Source of the DNA: Cristatella mucedo
Lineage: Eukaryota; Bryozoa; Phylactolaemata; Cristatellidae
NCBI GenBank assembly: GCA_009760855.2
Contig: WPIO01000001.1
Span: forward strand, 3,554,001-3,618,000
Direction of reading: 5' to 3'
Length of the DNA stretch: 64,000 bases
The stretch's first letter is position 1. Each line of letters begins with the position of its first letter. The translations under genes and the position numbers were made by a program. Of the stretch, positions 20,641-32,995 are shown piece after piece. Below the pieces are notes generated by a model, which worked only from the letters and a program-made list of their open reading frames with translations, did no database searches and was not told where the DNA came from.

Positions 20641-22254
20641 TTTCGCTTGGTTTAAGCTCTTTAAAAACGCATGTGTGCATGAATAAAGCCCGGTCTCTCC
20701 GCGCACAAGAAGAGCACATAGATGCTCACACAATTAATGCAAAGATATTTTGCTATCCCCTGACCACCTCAATGGTTGTAGGCAGGCCTATCCTCACCTA
20801 CTACATGTATGCATGTCACCCTTGGGATAACTTGAGGCAGTGGTTCGTTGGAGTGACAGGCAGCGATGTAGCAAGCAAAACCGGCCACCAGAGCTCAGTA
20901 GTGATGGATGCAGTTAGCTTGACATCCGTCTGCTACCTTCTGGTAAAAGTCAGCAGTTGTTGCTTTAGGTATCCTATCGTCGGCTTTCCTGTTGAGTACC
21001 TAGAAAGATTTGGTTTGTGGGGCGCTAGAGAAATGTCTCACTACTAGTATTTCTTCCTAGTCAGGTCAAAGGCCAGTGCTATCTTCCTATAGCGGATATT
21101 TAGCCAATTTACTCGACAGCTTCTTCTTTTCTGTAGTCGCTACGGGCACAAGCTTAGGAAGTGTGGGCCAGCGGGTCCGGGCAATATTTGGGCCGACCCA
21201 AAAGGGGGTGTCAGACTGCTTGAGTGCCCTCTCCCCTTCAATCCAGGTAAGACCAAGATCTGGCACCTCTTAGCTGAATCCTGGCTAGGCTAATTCACGT
21301 GAGGCGGCTTGAACAAGCAAAGCGTACTTTGAGTGAGCTGGACTTATAATAATTCAATATCGGAGACAAAGTAAAGATGGTCTCAGGCCTACACATTGAA
21401 CAAGTATAAGCTTCTCTATTACCGTGCAATCAAGCAAAGCAGGGTCCATCGTAATGAGCTTGCTATTGACTTTTCTCTGACCGGTGAAAATCACCCATTA
21501 GCAGCCGCACTAATTGTGGCTGCCAGCTCTAACTGTCTTTGCATTTAGTTTTCAGCTAAGCAGAGCGTGATGTGTCGAGATTCACCTGCCCGGTGCCCTT
21601 CAGTGGTGGCCATGCCTACTAGTTGTAGCATGAAATGGATTCGTTATATCAAGAGCTGCTCCACGATCCGTGGATTAGGAGAGCGGCTGCTTGGCTCAGG
21701 CTGCTAAGGGCTGCTCAATGTCGGACGGTGCGATTATATTCTTTAAACTCTGATCTTTGTTTGCGTAAATTTTGTGTTATTAACAATTCTGCTTGGACAA
21801 GGCATTGTGTTACTGCTAAATAGTAATGTCAGACATGCCCTGCTTTCAGATCTTCTTTCTTAAAAGACATCCCAGTCCGTCTGTTGTGCACCGTAGCCAA
21901 ACGGGCCTGCTGTCACTGTAACTATACAATACTTTTACTTTTGCAGCCATCCTATGTTCGCGATCCAACGCCGCCGGCTTGCTTTTGGGGCTTGTCTCAG
22001 CTGTGGCAACAGGTGTAGGTTAGTGCAGATGCAGAATAATTATGGTGGCCTACCATATGATACCTACGATGCCTTTCGGAGAAGCTGCTTTCTCGCGGTT
22101 GATGCGTAATAGTATCATGCAGTGATACCTCAATATTAGTCGCTATAATGCATTCTGCTTTACACAGAACAGCGATAATACGGTACGGTGCCATTTTTAT
22201 TTACATATCCGGTGCATTCGCTGCTCGTAATGTCTTATCTGATTCACGAATAGG
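20641..22254. other. Nothing recognised
   Basis: A 124-codon open frame at 20,673-21,047 and several of 60-65 codons have no motif, splice context or relation to the receptor exons. I do not call a gene here. Confidence 0.4.
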
Positions 22255-23160
22255 AAAGGCTGACGCTCCAAATTAGCTCTGCCATATCTCTTCTTGAATT
22301 GGCTCGAAATCTAGTTGTCATATTCTAAATCGACCTCTCGTTAGACGACCATATCAGCTCCACAGTCAAATCTGCCTATTTCCAGCTCATAACATTGCTA
22401 AAATTCGGGCTTGTTTGGATAAGGATACCACGTCCAAGTTGGTCCATGCATTCGTGCCATCCCGTCTCGACTTATGCAGCTCACTGCATACTGGCCTACC
22501 AGCATGTGCGATCAGGCGTTGGCTGCTGGTGCAAAACTCCGCAGCTAGGCTTGTCATTCGTGAGCGTCGCAGCTGCCACATTACTCCACTTCTCGCCGAC
22601 CTGCACTGGCTACCAGTCAAGCAACGAATTGACTTCGAGGTTTTGTCGCTCACTTTTAGGTCACTTCATTCTTTGGCTTCAGCCTATCTCTCAGATATAC
22701 TCCCCCATCAGGCAAAGCATCGTACCACCCGCTTTTCGGAATCCAACAGTCTGGAAATACCTCGTACAAACCTTAAATCCTTTGGAGACCGTGCATTCAG
22801 CTCGTATGCTCCCAAAGCCTGGAACTCCCTCCCAACCTGCGTCAGAACATCCCATGACCTGACCACATTTAAAAGAAACTTAAAAACACGCCTATTTAGG
22901 ACAGCATTTAGTGGGTCCCTGTCATTCGTCCTTCATGTGCTTATGCGTGCTGACACTGTGCATGCTGCCACTGACCATATTTGCATGCTGACCCTGTGCA
23001 TGTCACCGCTAACCATATTACTCATTTTGTTTGTTTATCAAGCATGATATTACTCACCATTCAATTGCATTTTCCTTTGCAGCTAATGTGAAGCACCTAG
23101 AGAGAGATTGATTTCTCTGAGGGCGATATATCAAGTGCATTTATATAATTATTATTATTA
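22255..23160 (+). mobile_element. LINE family 2 copy, best-preserved C-terminal region
   Basis: Plus-strand copy with an open frame of about 210 codons (22,415-23,047): HAFVPSRLDLCSSLHTGLPA, VQNSAARLVIRERRSCHITP, LLADLHWLPVKQRIDFEVLS and APKAWNSLPTCVRTSHDLTT. These are the region after the reverse transcriptase in CR1/L2-type elements. The 3' end carries CCTAGAGAGAGATTGATTTC and an ATT-rich tail at 23,140-23,160. 5'-truncated: no polymerase catalytic motif is present. Confidence 0.9.
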
Positions 23161-23605
23161 TCGATGACCTTGGCGATTCAGGTTTAATTCGTTGAATTCA
23201 CTACGCTTTTGTGGGCTTCTTCAATCACAATTTAAGGAATATCAACGGATTATCGCCATTCACGACGCCCAGGAAAATCTTGGTTGCACTGTCTCCCAAC
23301 TTGGACATCACTAAACCTGAATTTTCCAGACCACAACCACACGACAAGCTGTCCACTTTCTCTGTAGAGCGCTCAGCGGCAAAAGCATTTGGCAACAGCT
23401 CCAACAACCGAATGAACAGCAGCTCGGCTGAGTATTCTCATGTAGACAGCCGACAAATGATTGGGTGCTTATGGGCACGAGCACAAAGCTTGGAGCACAA
23501 CGGGGATGGAGTGCATGTAACTCCATAAGTAGAGAGCAGCCTAGCAGCAGTAGCAGCAGCAGCAGCAGTCAGCAAATGTTGGGAGCCTGCCAGTGAGCCA
23601 AGGAG
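23161..23605 (+). other. Open stretch of uncertain nature next to a possible receptor tail remnant
   Basis: A 105-codon frame (23,211-23,528) includes NSSSAEYSHVDSRQM, a tyrosine context similar in style to the receptor tails. No clear alignment to either tail exon could be made. Followed by an AGC-rich stretch near 23,545-23,570. Confidence 0.25.
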
Positions 23606-23821
23606 TTGGGCCTCTGCTACGCATGCATTCTGCCGCAGCTGCTTCGTTTACCGCCAGCAATCAGCAACGAAGCAGCGACTGCAATCAGCGAGGTACGGGA
23701 GCCTCCCAGGGCAGTCGCGGAGCTGAGCCTGTACATGGACGCGAGCTATCCCACTGGCGAATCCTTTGCCCCCAGTCACCAGCTGCGAGCGACATCACGT
23801 ATCGACACCACGTCGCTGTAG
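23606..23821 (+). pseudogene. Possible third receptor-tail exon remnant
   Basis: The open frame ends at TAG 23,819-23,821 and includes EPPRAVAELSLYMDASY. This resembles the receptor B tail segment PPPVAAPAFNLYVDMDTL and the NVYVDL site of receptor A. An acceptor-like CTGCAATCAG at 23,679-23,688 would give the same entry phase (one base) as both known tail exons. No transmembrane, stalk or lectin exon was found upstream, where the viral-like block and LINE copies lie. It may be a remnant of a third paralog, or chance similarity. Confidence 0.3.
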
Positions 23822-24774
23822 CCAATGTCATTCCAGCTACGTGACGACTACTCTGTCGATGAACAAGATTGAGCTTACGAACCCATATCCATTATCTACG
23901 AAGACTTAAGCAAGGGTGGGAAGAAAATGGGATGATGGAGGACTGATGTAATCATGCATAGAATGCGTTATGTTTGTGTTAAGAGGTATCGCTTTTGATA
24001 GGGCAGACAAAGTTATCTAAAATATTATCCAATATTAGGAGTCATGGGAATCCATTAATTGAGGACTGGCATAGCCTATTAGATTGATGTCCATAGCAAT
24101 GATTGATTATGCTGGCGATTCATAAAGTTTTGCTTGTCATCTCATCTCAAATGATAGTATCTCGTGCATTCTCTTTCTGTAACATCGCCGAGAGGTTAAA
24201 TCTTATTTTTTGCCATCGCTTTCACCACATCGCAATCGCGTATTTATGGCGCTGCCAGATTCCTCGCGAAACTGAGTCCTGATAAAGGGGCATCAGTCGT
24301 GGGCAGGATACGCCTTGATAGCACTCAGTTGTAGCTGCATGGCGTATGGGTGAGAGATGTTAGGTGGGACCTTCGACAACTAGCCTCAAAATTATCTGAT
24401 TGAGAGTATGGCAAATTTTAAACTAGCATTTAATGTTTGTGCCAGTTTTTTTCGTAAATAAGGAGGGGCAAAGAACTGCATCTGCAGACGATAATAGTAG
24501 TTTTTCCGACATCAGCTTATGGAGTCCGTTCGATCGCATTTGCCTAAAAAGCTCGTGAGCAGGCTTGTATTCCATGCACCAAATGTGCCCAAAATCCAAA
24601 ATCAAACACTAGTGTATATGATCGTAAAGTGGTATTGGATACATCATTACAGAACATCTTTTAGACCACGTGATTTTTAGATCAACGATACAACAATTAA
24701 GTATTTAACATGCTCCAAATATAACCTTTTGAATTAGTCACCTACACTTAAAAGGTTGGCACAGTTGGCTTGTT
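23822..24774. other. Nothing recognised
   Basis: AT-rich, no supported gene or repeat. Confidence 0.4.
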
Positions 24775-24935
24775 CCTACTTAGCTGAACTGTAGCACCAG
24801 GCGTGCCCCAACGTACTTTAAGAATAATAAATTAGCTGTTCCGTTATTTTCGCTTATAAACCGTTTGCAGCTCGGCTCTGCTAGGTCCTTGACGGCAAAA
24901 CTCAGTTCCGTAATTCTTAGGGAATGCCATCTTCT
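24775..24935 (+). mobile_element. LINE family 1 fragment, plus strand
   Basis: The AATAAATTAGCTGTTCCGTT, CAGCTCGGCTCTGCTAGGTC and CTCAGTTCCGTAATTCTTAG blocks follow 60,485-60,595 in order. Diverged and short. Confidence 0.65.
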
Positions 24936-25660
24936 TTCCTGCTGCTGGCTGCTGCTCTTTCCTGCTGCTTGGTAATCAATACTTAAAGAGCAGCTGTTTT
25001 CGAAGGCTAGCTGGTATTGGGTTTCTGTGTAAAATATTTTAATTTGTGTTTAGTAGCTCGGACTTAATCTCCTATGTCTGGGCTCGCGCTTTTAGCATTT
25101 AGTTCAACAACGCATTTTCTTCTTAACAATTAAAAAATGACTATGTATCTTTTATTTAGCTGCGACGATGCGATATAAATTACTGTGTTCTTTTAATTAA
25201 AACTGATTTAAGCTACAACGTTTTACACGGCAAAAGTATTTTTTAAAGTAAAAAACAGCCGTGTTCGAGCTCCAGATCAACAGTAACCATCATAAAATCC
25301 CAAGAACAAGGTTTATATTTCGCTAGAACATTGATTTAGAACTAAATTTATTTCTAACTACTGTAGATACGTGTCTCTTTGCATAGTTACAGTAAATTAA
25401 ATTTACAGGTCAGAGTGAAACCAAGTTGAAGTAATGAAATTTGTTGTGCTGAGACTTAAGGAGTTGTTGGCTCGGCGGAGAGAGAACAAAAGCTGGCAGG
25501 TAGACGACTGCAGACGCAAAAATTCCTGAACCATTGTACAGTGTCAATGTATGGGCACGTCATCTTCGGCAGAATGACTCACACTCTTACACAGTCATAC
25601 TTTTGCTCGAATGCGTCAGTGGCAGTTTCTGAAAGCTGCTACGATTTCCTGACAGTTAGG
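24936..25660. other. Nothing recognised
   Basis: AT-rich intergenic sequence without gene evidence. Confidence 0.4.
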
Positions 25661-25679
25661 CCTAATCATGCTGTCATTC

Positions 25680-28600
25680 GGATTAGACGAATTGCAGAAA
25701 TACACAACAACCCACTCTAATTTGGCTAAAATCGACCAGACGTTGGCGTTACCGAGCTTAAATTTTGGGTTGGTGGTAAATTACATGTTCGATTTTATTG
25801 ATCCGCCAAATAAATTTAATATCATTGTGCGCACGCGCACTTCTGAAAATGAGCTTCAACACCGGAGGCATGTACCGCAATCCACTTTAGTTCACATCAA
25901 ATCCACCACAAATCAGCTGCGAAAAGCTCCAAAATGCTTAAAATATCAAACTAAGCTACATGAAAAATGTTCCTTGAAAATTTTGTGCGATTCCGCTCAC
26001 GTGTTCTAGACCATAAGACGACTTGAAATAGACTTCGCCGAGCTCCAGATTTTATTGCAGAGTAAAATGCGTCGTGTTGTGTGCTCACCCACGCAAAATA
26101 AAAAGGACTGTGCATACTCGCACTCTGACAATGCTCGGCAATCACCCGAAATTATCGGGAAAAATACCGCAATCCACTCTATTCCATGGCAAATCATCCT
26201 CAAATCGCTATCGCGAAGCTCTAGTTTACATTGCATATAAGACTAGGCTCCGTTTAAAGCGCACGCACAAGATTTCGCTCCATTGTGCACACGCGTTCTC
26301 ATGCAATACACTGCAATCGACTGCAACGGCCCAGTCCCATACCCCAATCCGCCGAAATCTGCTGCAATCTGCCGAACAGCGACCAGAACGCGTACAGTAG
26401 AAGCTTTTATTATGATTGCACGATGCTCTACTCTTCGATTATTGTGCACTCGCATAATCTCACTGTAATTGCCTCAACCGTTCTGCAGCAATGCACTGCA
26501 ATCGACTGCAATGACCCGGGATAGTACGTCAATCCACCACAACCCGCCGCAAAGCGACCAGAATGCGTACATTTTAGGCTCCAATAGGGAGTGCACGTTG
26601 CAGTACGGCATTGGAAGAGTACAACATGTCTAATGCTGTGCAATACTCGACAATAAATTCACAAAATGATAACGACATTTTCGGGACCTTTAAACTTGTA
26701 GAATTTCATGCACAACTATGCCATGAGAGTTAAAGCTTCCGCAACCAATTAATGGATGATCTATGATAATTTGCAATTAATTGCATGATTTGCCCGAGGA
26801 TTTGCAATTGATCGGCTTTCATTGCCCGAAATTAAACTTATATATTGGGTCAAATGGAAGGAAAGCACTTTACAAAGAGTGCACTGTCACACCAGGTGTA
26901 TTTCTTTAGCTTTGCACAGCCTACGTGCGGTCGATTTGCAACGGATTGCAGAAGATTGCTGAATTGTCAAGGGCCATTTCCGTTAATTGCGATGAACTGA
27001 CCGACAGCTAGCACAAGTAATGGAATTTCCGGGAAGCATCCGAAATAGATTATATACAACACAGAGAGAAATCTTAATGGGAGCGTCATTCAGCAACTTT
27101 CTGTCTGTTTGTGTCGGTGCGTTATGGATCTCCGTATTTTCCCGGGCCGTTGCCGTCGATTGCCGAGGAACGCCCTCGATTGTACGTTCGCAATTTCTTG
27201 AAATATCGTGGTTCATTTTTTATACAGCGCCCTATACTAAGCAAGAAAAACTGGATGTTCTCCCACCAGCTTAGCGTGCAATTGTAATAGAGCGTCGCAG
27301 ATAACCGTATTTTTCCGGGTCAGTGCATTCGATTGCCACTAATTCCCCGAAATTGAGCGCGCACAATATGTTGAAAGTATCTGCGCCCAAATTGAACGTC
27401 ATTGGCATGATAATTGGAGCTCCGAACAGCCAATGCTTAGTCAATCTGAAACAGCGGTCGAAACCGGGCCATTGCCGTCGATTGCCGTGCATTGCCCTCG
27501 ATTGTGTGCTCTCGATTGTTTAAAAGGATGTGGTTGCATTTTTTATGTAGTGTACTGCAATACATAAGAAAGGTTTAAGCTTCTCTATACAACTATCGGT
27601 CCGTTACAAATGAACCGACAGTTGCAGAGAGAAGCTTGTTCGGGACTGACGTATTTTCCCGGGCTATTTGCGTCGTTTACCGTGCATTACCCGTCAATTT
27701 AACGCGCACAATGGGTGAAAAGTATGCGTGCGCACAGCTGCATGTTACGTGGACTAAGAGTTGCAGCTTCTTGCAGCTAATCTTGCCGATTTTCCACGGA
27801 TTGCGGTATCGGTCCTGGTCATTGCTGTGGATTTCCGCTCATTGCTGACAGTTAACGAGCAAGGCATCTTGAAAATGCCCCGTTTTCACTTCGAACGCAG
27901 CGCAATTTACGTGTAATGACAATTGGAGCTTCGCATTGCCAATTTCTTGCCGATTTGCCGCGAGTTATGTATTGGTCCGGACCATTGCTTTCGATTGCCA
28001 TTTACCCCTCGCGATTGTATTTCGCGATTGTTTGAAAGAATTTGATTGGACTTTTAACACGGCACGCTATGGCACGTAAGAAAAATTTGATCTTGACCCA
28101 GTCACTTTCCGATGATTTGCGATGGACTATAATGGATCGCCGTATTTGTCCGAGCCATTGCCGTCGATTGCCATGAATTTTCTAAGATTTAACGCACATA
28201 GTGGGTTAAAAGTATGTCCACGCGCATAGAGATTTTACGCGGAATGAGGATTGGAGAGTGGTGCAGCAGATTTCTCGTCGATGTGCCACGGATTGTGGTA
28301 TTGGCCCCTGCCATTGCCATCGATTGCCTAGCATTGTTGAAAATTAACGTGCAAAATAGCTAAAAGTTCTACGATTTCATTTGAGCCCAAAGAAGCGTGA
28401 ATTGCGATGACAAATGGCGCTTCGCGCAGCTGATTTGTGGTCGATTTGCCACGGATTGTAGTAGATTGCTGCTTCGAGCCGAGCCGTTGCCTTACGTAGA
28501 TTGCCATGAATTGCCCAATATTGTGTGAGCGCAATTGGTTAAAATGATGTGTTTGACTTTAACCTGTTTGCTTTGTTATATGCATTCAAAATTGGACCAT

Positions 28601-29750
28601 TGCGAAACCGATTTTGGGGCATTCTGCATCAGATTGCTGTTGATTACAATATTGGAACTGACCGTTGCAGTCGATTGCAGTGCATTGCTGCAGAACGGTT
28701 GAGGCAATTATAGTAAGATTATGCGAGTGCACAATAATCGAAGAGTAGAGCATCGTGCAATCAGAATAAGAGTTTCTACTATACGCGTTCTGGTCGCTGT
28801 TCGGCAGATTGCAGCGAATTTCGGCGGATTGGGGTATGGGACTGTGCCGTTGCAGTCAATTGCAATGCATTGCATGAGAACGCGTGTGCACAATGGAGCG
28901 AAATCTTGTGCGTGCACTTTGAACAGAGAGCAGTCATATATGCAATGTACATTAGAGCTTCGCGGTGGCGATTTGAGGAGGATGATTTGCCGTAGATTAG
29001 TGTGGTTTGAGGTATCTTCTTAGGTCGTTTCGGGCGATTACAGTGCATTTCCAGAGTGCGATGATGCACAATTCTTTTATTTTGCGTGAGTGTGCACACA
29101 ACGTGGTGCACTTTAACATGCAATAAAAACTGGAGCTCGGCGCAATCTATTTCTAGTTTTTTTGTGGTAGATTGGTGTGGATTGCGGTATTGGCCCGGGC
29201 TACTGCAGTTGATTGCACTGCAATGCAAGAGAACGGCCGTAGCAATACAAGCGAAATTTTTTTAATGCAATTTTTGCAGAGTTTGCTGTCATATACAATC
29301 AAAAAATGAGCTTTGCGAATCGGATTTTCTTCGTTGTATATAGGAATGCAGAAGATTGCGGTGGATTGCAGCATTGGTCCGGGCCACTGCAATTTTATTT
29401 CAGTTCGTGAGAATACGTGAACTGAATCGCGTGAAATTTTTTGAGTAAATTCAAACTGCAACTAAGCGTGATATTCTAAAGTTTTTGGAGCTTTTCGTGG
29501 CTTAATTTTGGCAGATTTGAAGGGAACTAAAGTGGATTGCGGTGGACTGTGGTATAGGCCTCCGGCGCTGAAGCTCATTTGCATCATAAGTGCATGTGCG
29601 CACAGCGACGCGAAATTTGGCAGATTGATAAAATCAAACATTTAATACAACATCAGCCCAAAACTTGAGCTTGTCGATACCAATGTCTGGTCGAGTTTAG
29701 CCTAATTCGAGTGGATTTCGGTGGATTGCGTAATTCGTCCTATAACCCTT
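25680..29750. repeat. Array of ~150-200-bp diverged units arranged as a large inverted repeat
   Basis: A core resembling GCAGTCGATTGCAGTGCATT recurs on the right side near 26,970, 27,150, 27,322, 27,470, 27,668, 27,818, 27,985, 28,160, 28,315, 28,490, 28,670, 28,850, 29,035, 29,207, 29,385 and 29,572. The reverse complement recurs about five times at 25.8-26.52 kb. The left arm (25.68-26.55 kb) and right arm (28.66-29.75 kb) align as inverted copies, closely so at 26,255-26,510 against 28,690-28,925. About 2.1 kb of further units lie between the arms. Short open frames here are chance products of the repeats. Confidence 0.85.
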
Positions 29751-30114
29751 GCCCCGTTCAGTTTAACGAGGTTAGCTGCCTTCCAACTGCGACGTCAGAA
29801 ATCAAAACTGCAGGAGATTTGAGAGAATCTGGTGACCTAGAAATTAGCGAAACTTAGAACAGATCACTGAAGGACCGAGTACGCTGAAGGTTCCCGGATG
29901 ACTGAAGATGTTTGACATTGAAGCACTGAAATCTCCTAGTGTGATTGGACCTAAACTTCAATATCATTACAGTGCATTAGAATTTTGTACAGATAGATTG
30001 ATGTTCACTTATAGGCACTTATGAAGAGCTTGATGATCACTAGAATAAAGAGATGCTGCCGAGATGTCCGCCAGAGGAGAAACCAAGTCAATATTCTGTT
30101 AGAAGGTCTTCTTG
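29751..30114. other. Nothing recognised
   Basis: Flank of the array, no feature seen. Confidence 0.4.
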
Positions 30115-30260
30115 CTGGTTTGGCCTAGCGGTTAAGGTACTCGCCCTGACCAAGGTCTGACTGAGATCGTGGGCTCGAGCCCCGAGGCATATGTGAAGCG
30201 CCTGAATAGATATTAAGTTCTCTTGGGGCGATACATAAATGAATTGTATTTATTCATACT
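30115..30260 (+). mobile_element. SINE family A (tRNA-headed, LINE-like tail)
   Basis: The head TGGTTTGGCCTAGCGGTTAA resembles an A box of a tRNA gene, and GTGGGCTCGAGCCCC a B box, separated by about 35 bp. The body ends AAGCGCCTGAATAGATATTAA, TTCTCTTGGGGCGATACATA and an AT-rich tail. The end mirrors the LINE family 2 3' terminus (AGCGCCTAGAGAGAG...TTCTCTGAGGG). A tRNA-derived head with a partner LINE end is the standard SINE layout. Confidence 0.85.
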
Positions 30261-30744
30261 CTAACGGAATGGCAGACTTAGTGGAGTTTTACTCCAATAC
30301 ATAACTGAAGCCTTATTGCTAGTTTTGATATACTAATGTAAGAGTTTATTTGGTTTGCCACTATTTGTGTAAGCGTCTTTAACAGAGCCACAAAATGGAC
30401 GCTATGCGAATGTTGCTTGGTTTTTTTATGGTCTAGCTTCGACTTCGCAGTGCAGGGCCTGACAACAGCTTATTTAAGGGATGCAGTGATAGGATGCTCA
30501 AGATTAAGTATAAAATTGTACGCGCTCATAACTGAATCAACGTGGCCGAGTTACTTTGTGTGCTGGCTACTTTGCTTATTGGGAACATCTTTTATATGGT
30601 ACCATCACATTGCGACGTTCATGTTTCTCACTTAAAAAATGAAGGAAGCTGTTTTAAACAGCAGGTCCAGCGTCAAATATATAAATTTAAATATAATTCA
30701 TTAGTATGGAGCTTTGGAAGAACATAATCTTTATCCAAAGGCTT
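30261..30744. other. Nothing recognised
   Basis: Short open frames only. Confidence 0.4.
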
Positions 30745-30840
30745 TACATGTGCTTTAGGACTCGAGCTCACGACTCTGGTCGTTAAAGGTTAGCATTTTT
30801 ACCCTTGGGTAATACTCCTATTTGGAGACCGGCTTGCAAA
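30745..30840 (-). mobile_element. tRNA-like SINE head fragment
   Basis: On the minus strand a CGTGAGCTCGAGTCCT block (B-box-like) lies about 30 bp downstream of a TACCCAAGGGTAAAAATG block. Similar arrangements occur at 32,550, 37,850 and 38,140. Weak on its own. Confidence 0.4.
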
Positions 30841-31100
30841 TGTGTTTCCATCGTGCAATTGTGTTGGGATAACAACCATATTTCCATCGTGTCTCTTTTC
30901 TACAATTAGCCGAGGTGGCAACAATGTGAGCTAGGCTCAACCTGATAATAGTCCAAAAGCGGCTACAAGAATGGTATTATTCGAAAGCACGTACTTAGTT
31001 TAATTCCGTGTAATTCAGTCCCTGAAGCATCAGGCTAGTTAGCAATTCTTTTAATCTCTAACCGAACTTTACAGTACGGAAATTTAGCTATGTATTACAC

Positions 31101-31102
<2 letters not shown>
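30841..31102. other. Nothing recognised
   Basis: No feature seen. Confidence 0.4.
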
Positions 31103-31152
<50 letters not shown>

Positions 31153-31153
31153 A

Positions 31154-31226
<73 letters not shown>
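31103..31226 (+). repeat. AT dinucleotide tract followed by AG tract
   Basis: About 97 bp of AT alternation with TGTGTA/GTA interruptions, then about 25 bp of AG. Same AT-then-GA order as at 19,037-19,120. Confidence 0.95.
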
Positions 31227-31230
<4 letters not shown>

Positions 31231-32439
31231 AGAGAGACGTGCACATAGATATTTGGCTGTATTTCTGCGCTCATGTTTTTCATGTACATACACATTTTAG
31301 CACAGTGCCTGGAAGCTGCCTGATAAATTTATCCGATGCCATCATCATCATCATTTACCAATGCTAAACTTACCCTCGGCATCTAGCTCATCGTCTCCAA
31401 GCTAGGCACAATTTCCCTGACGAGTTGCTTCCGCCGCCGCCGCCACGTCTTCCCCGCGTTGAGGCCATCTCATTAACAGCCAGCTCACCCTCCTCTTTTA
31501 ACTCTCAAAGACACACCCACATGCTCTAAAAAATATTGCTGAGACAGCTTAATGTCGTGAAAAGTTAACAGCATGTACGCTCGATGTAACGACACTTTTT
31601 GACGCCCATGCACATTGGAAGCCATTTTCGGTGAAAGTAAAACCGTGAAGAAACAAGAGCAGCAACTCTCGCACAGCTAACTTGAATTCTGTTAGCTTGA
31701 AAATTCCATAGAGTTCACTCGTACGCACAAATTATTCTGCAATACCTTTTTACGAGCTAAATTAACCACTGCAATAGCATTATCTGGTAATCGTACAAAG
31801 ATAAGCTTCGCAGCGAAATGCTACAGGCTTGTGCGAGAGGTCTTTGCTTATTGCAACTATCAAACAACATCCTCAGCATCCTCCTCCACCTTGACCCTTA
31901 GGAACTGCTTGTATCATATAATAGGATGTATAATATCATAGGATGCATAATATAATTTATGCTAATACTAGAGATTTATCTTCACGGAGCTGAATTCAGT
32001 TCTAGACACTTACTTGTTTGAAATTAAAATTCGTCACTTGATTAGTAATAGAATGCACAACTTCAGAACGCGCAGGCGCATGTAAAGCATTTCGCACGAG
32101 CGTTGCGAATGCTATGAGAGTATAAAATGGTTTTCAAATTCTTTTTAAATAGTTGAAGTGAGAGGATGCGATGATGATGACCGTTTGAAGTGTGGGAAAT
32201 TGAAGCGCTTCCTCCTCCGAAGGTTTGGGTTGGCTAGAGAGGCTGCTAGCGAGTTGATTCCGAGGAGCCGGTTCTACGATGGAAAGGCTGGAGGAGGGGG
32301 CGGGGCGGGAGTAAGCATTCAGATATGTACACCGATGTAATATAAAGTGGACACAAAAGCTAGTGAATAGCCATGATACCCATCCACTGCGACGATGAGT
32401 AGCCAGTGCAGATTAGTGAACAGTGGTGTCACATGGCAG
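31227..32439. other. Nothing recognised
   Basis: Only short trinucleotide runs (CATCATCAT near 31,340; CGCCGC near 31,430) and chance frames. Confidence 0.4.
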
Positions 32440-32620
32440 TTAAAGCGTTATAAAGGCTAACAGATTCAAAAGCATCATTTATGTAGCAGCAGAAGAGTCT
32501 TGATGGATATCGCCAGCGTTAGCATTGGGCAACACATGATCGCCCAATTAAGGACTCGAGCCCACGATCTGCACCGTGAAGAGCGAGCACCTTACCCAGG
32601 GCCAAGACCCAGGGATCTAG
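32440..32620 (-). mobile_element. SINE family B copy (tRNA-headed)
   Basis: Minus strand: head with a GGTAAGGTGCTCGCTCTTCA block and B-box-like GATCGTGGGCTCGAGTCCT. Then a body ending in AAGACTCTTCTGCTGCTACA and ATAAATGATGC. The body matches 38,045-38,120, so the two are copies of one family. Confidence 0.65.
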
Positions 32621-32767
32621 TAAGCTGCAACGTTCGCAACAGAAAACCAACTTTTAGCGTCTTATTGCAAAGCATGAAGACCTATAAAAAATATAATTCA
32701 TTTATACTTTGTGGACGACTAAAGCCTAGATGGGATCTCGTGACCGCATTGAACAACTCGACAGGTG
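32621..32767. other. Nothing recognised
   Basis: Short spacer before the tandem repeat. Confidence 0.4.
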
Positions 32768-32995
32768 GCGATACCCTCTTCTGAGCGCTTACGTGGGCAC
32801 GCGTTCATTGCCGCAGTACACTGGAATTTGGCTCGAGCGCGATACCCTTATCTAAGCGGCTTACATGCGCATGCGTTCATTGCCGCAGTACACTGGAATT
32901 TGGCTCGAGCGCGTTACTCTTATCTAAGGGCTTACAGGCGCACGCGTTCATTGCCGCAGTACACTGGGATTCGACACGAGCACGACTTTCTCTAC
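32768..32995 (+). repeat. Three tandem copies of a 71-72-bp unit
   Basis: GCGTTCATTGCCGCAGTACA begins at 32,801, 32,873 and 32,944. Units share TGGAATTTGGCTCGAGCGCG and CTTATCTAAG with few changes; the third copy is the most diverged. One frame stays open across two units but shows no known domain. Confidence 0.9.

Noticed and set aside
20673-21047. 124-codon frame as a possible gene
   Set aside because: No motif, no splice context and no similarity to anything in the window.
30115-30190. Genuine tRNA gene
   Set aside because: A- and B-box-like words are present, but no complete cloverleaf could be drawn, and the same sequence recurs with a LINE-like tail elsewhere, as in a SINE.
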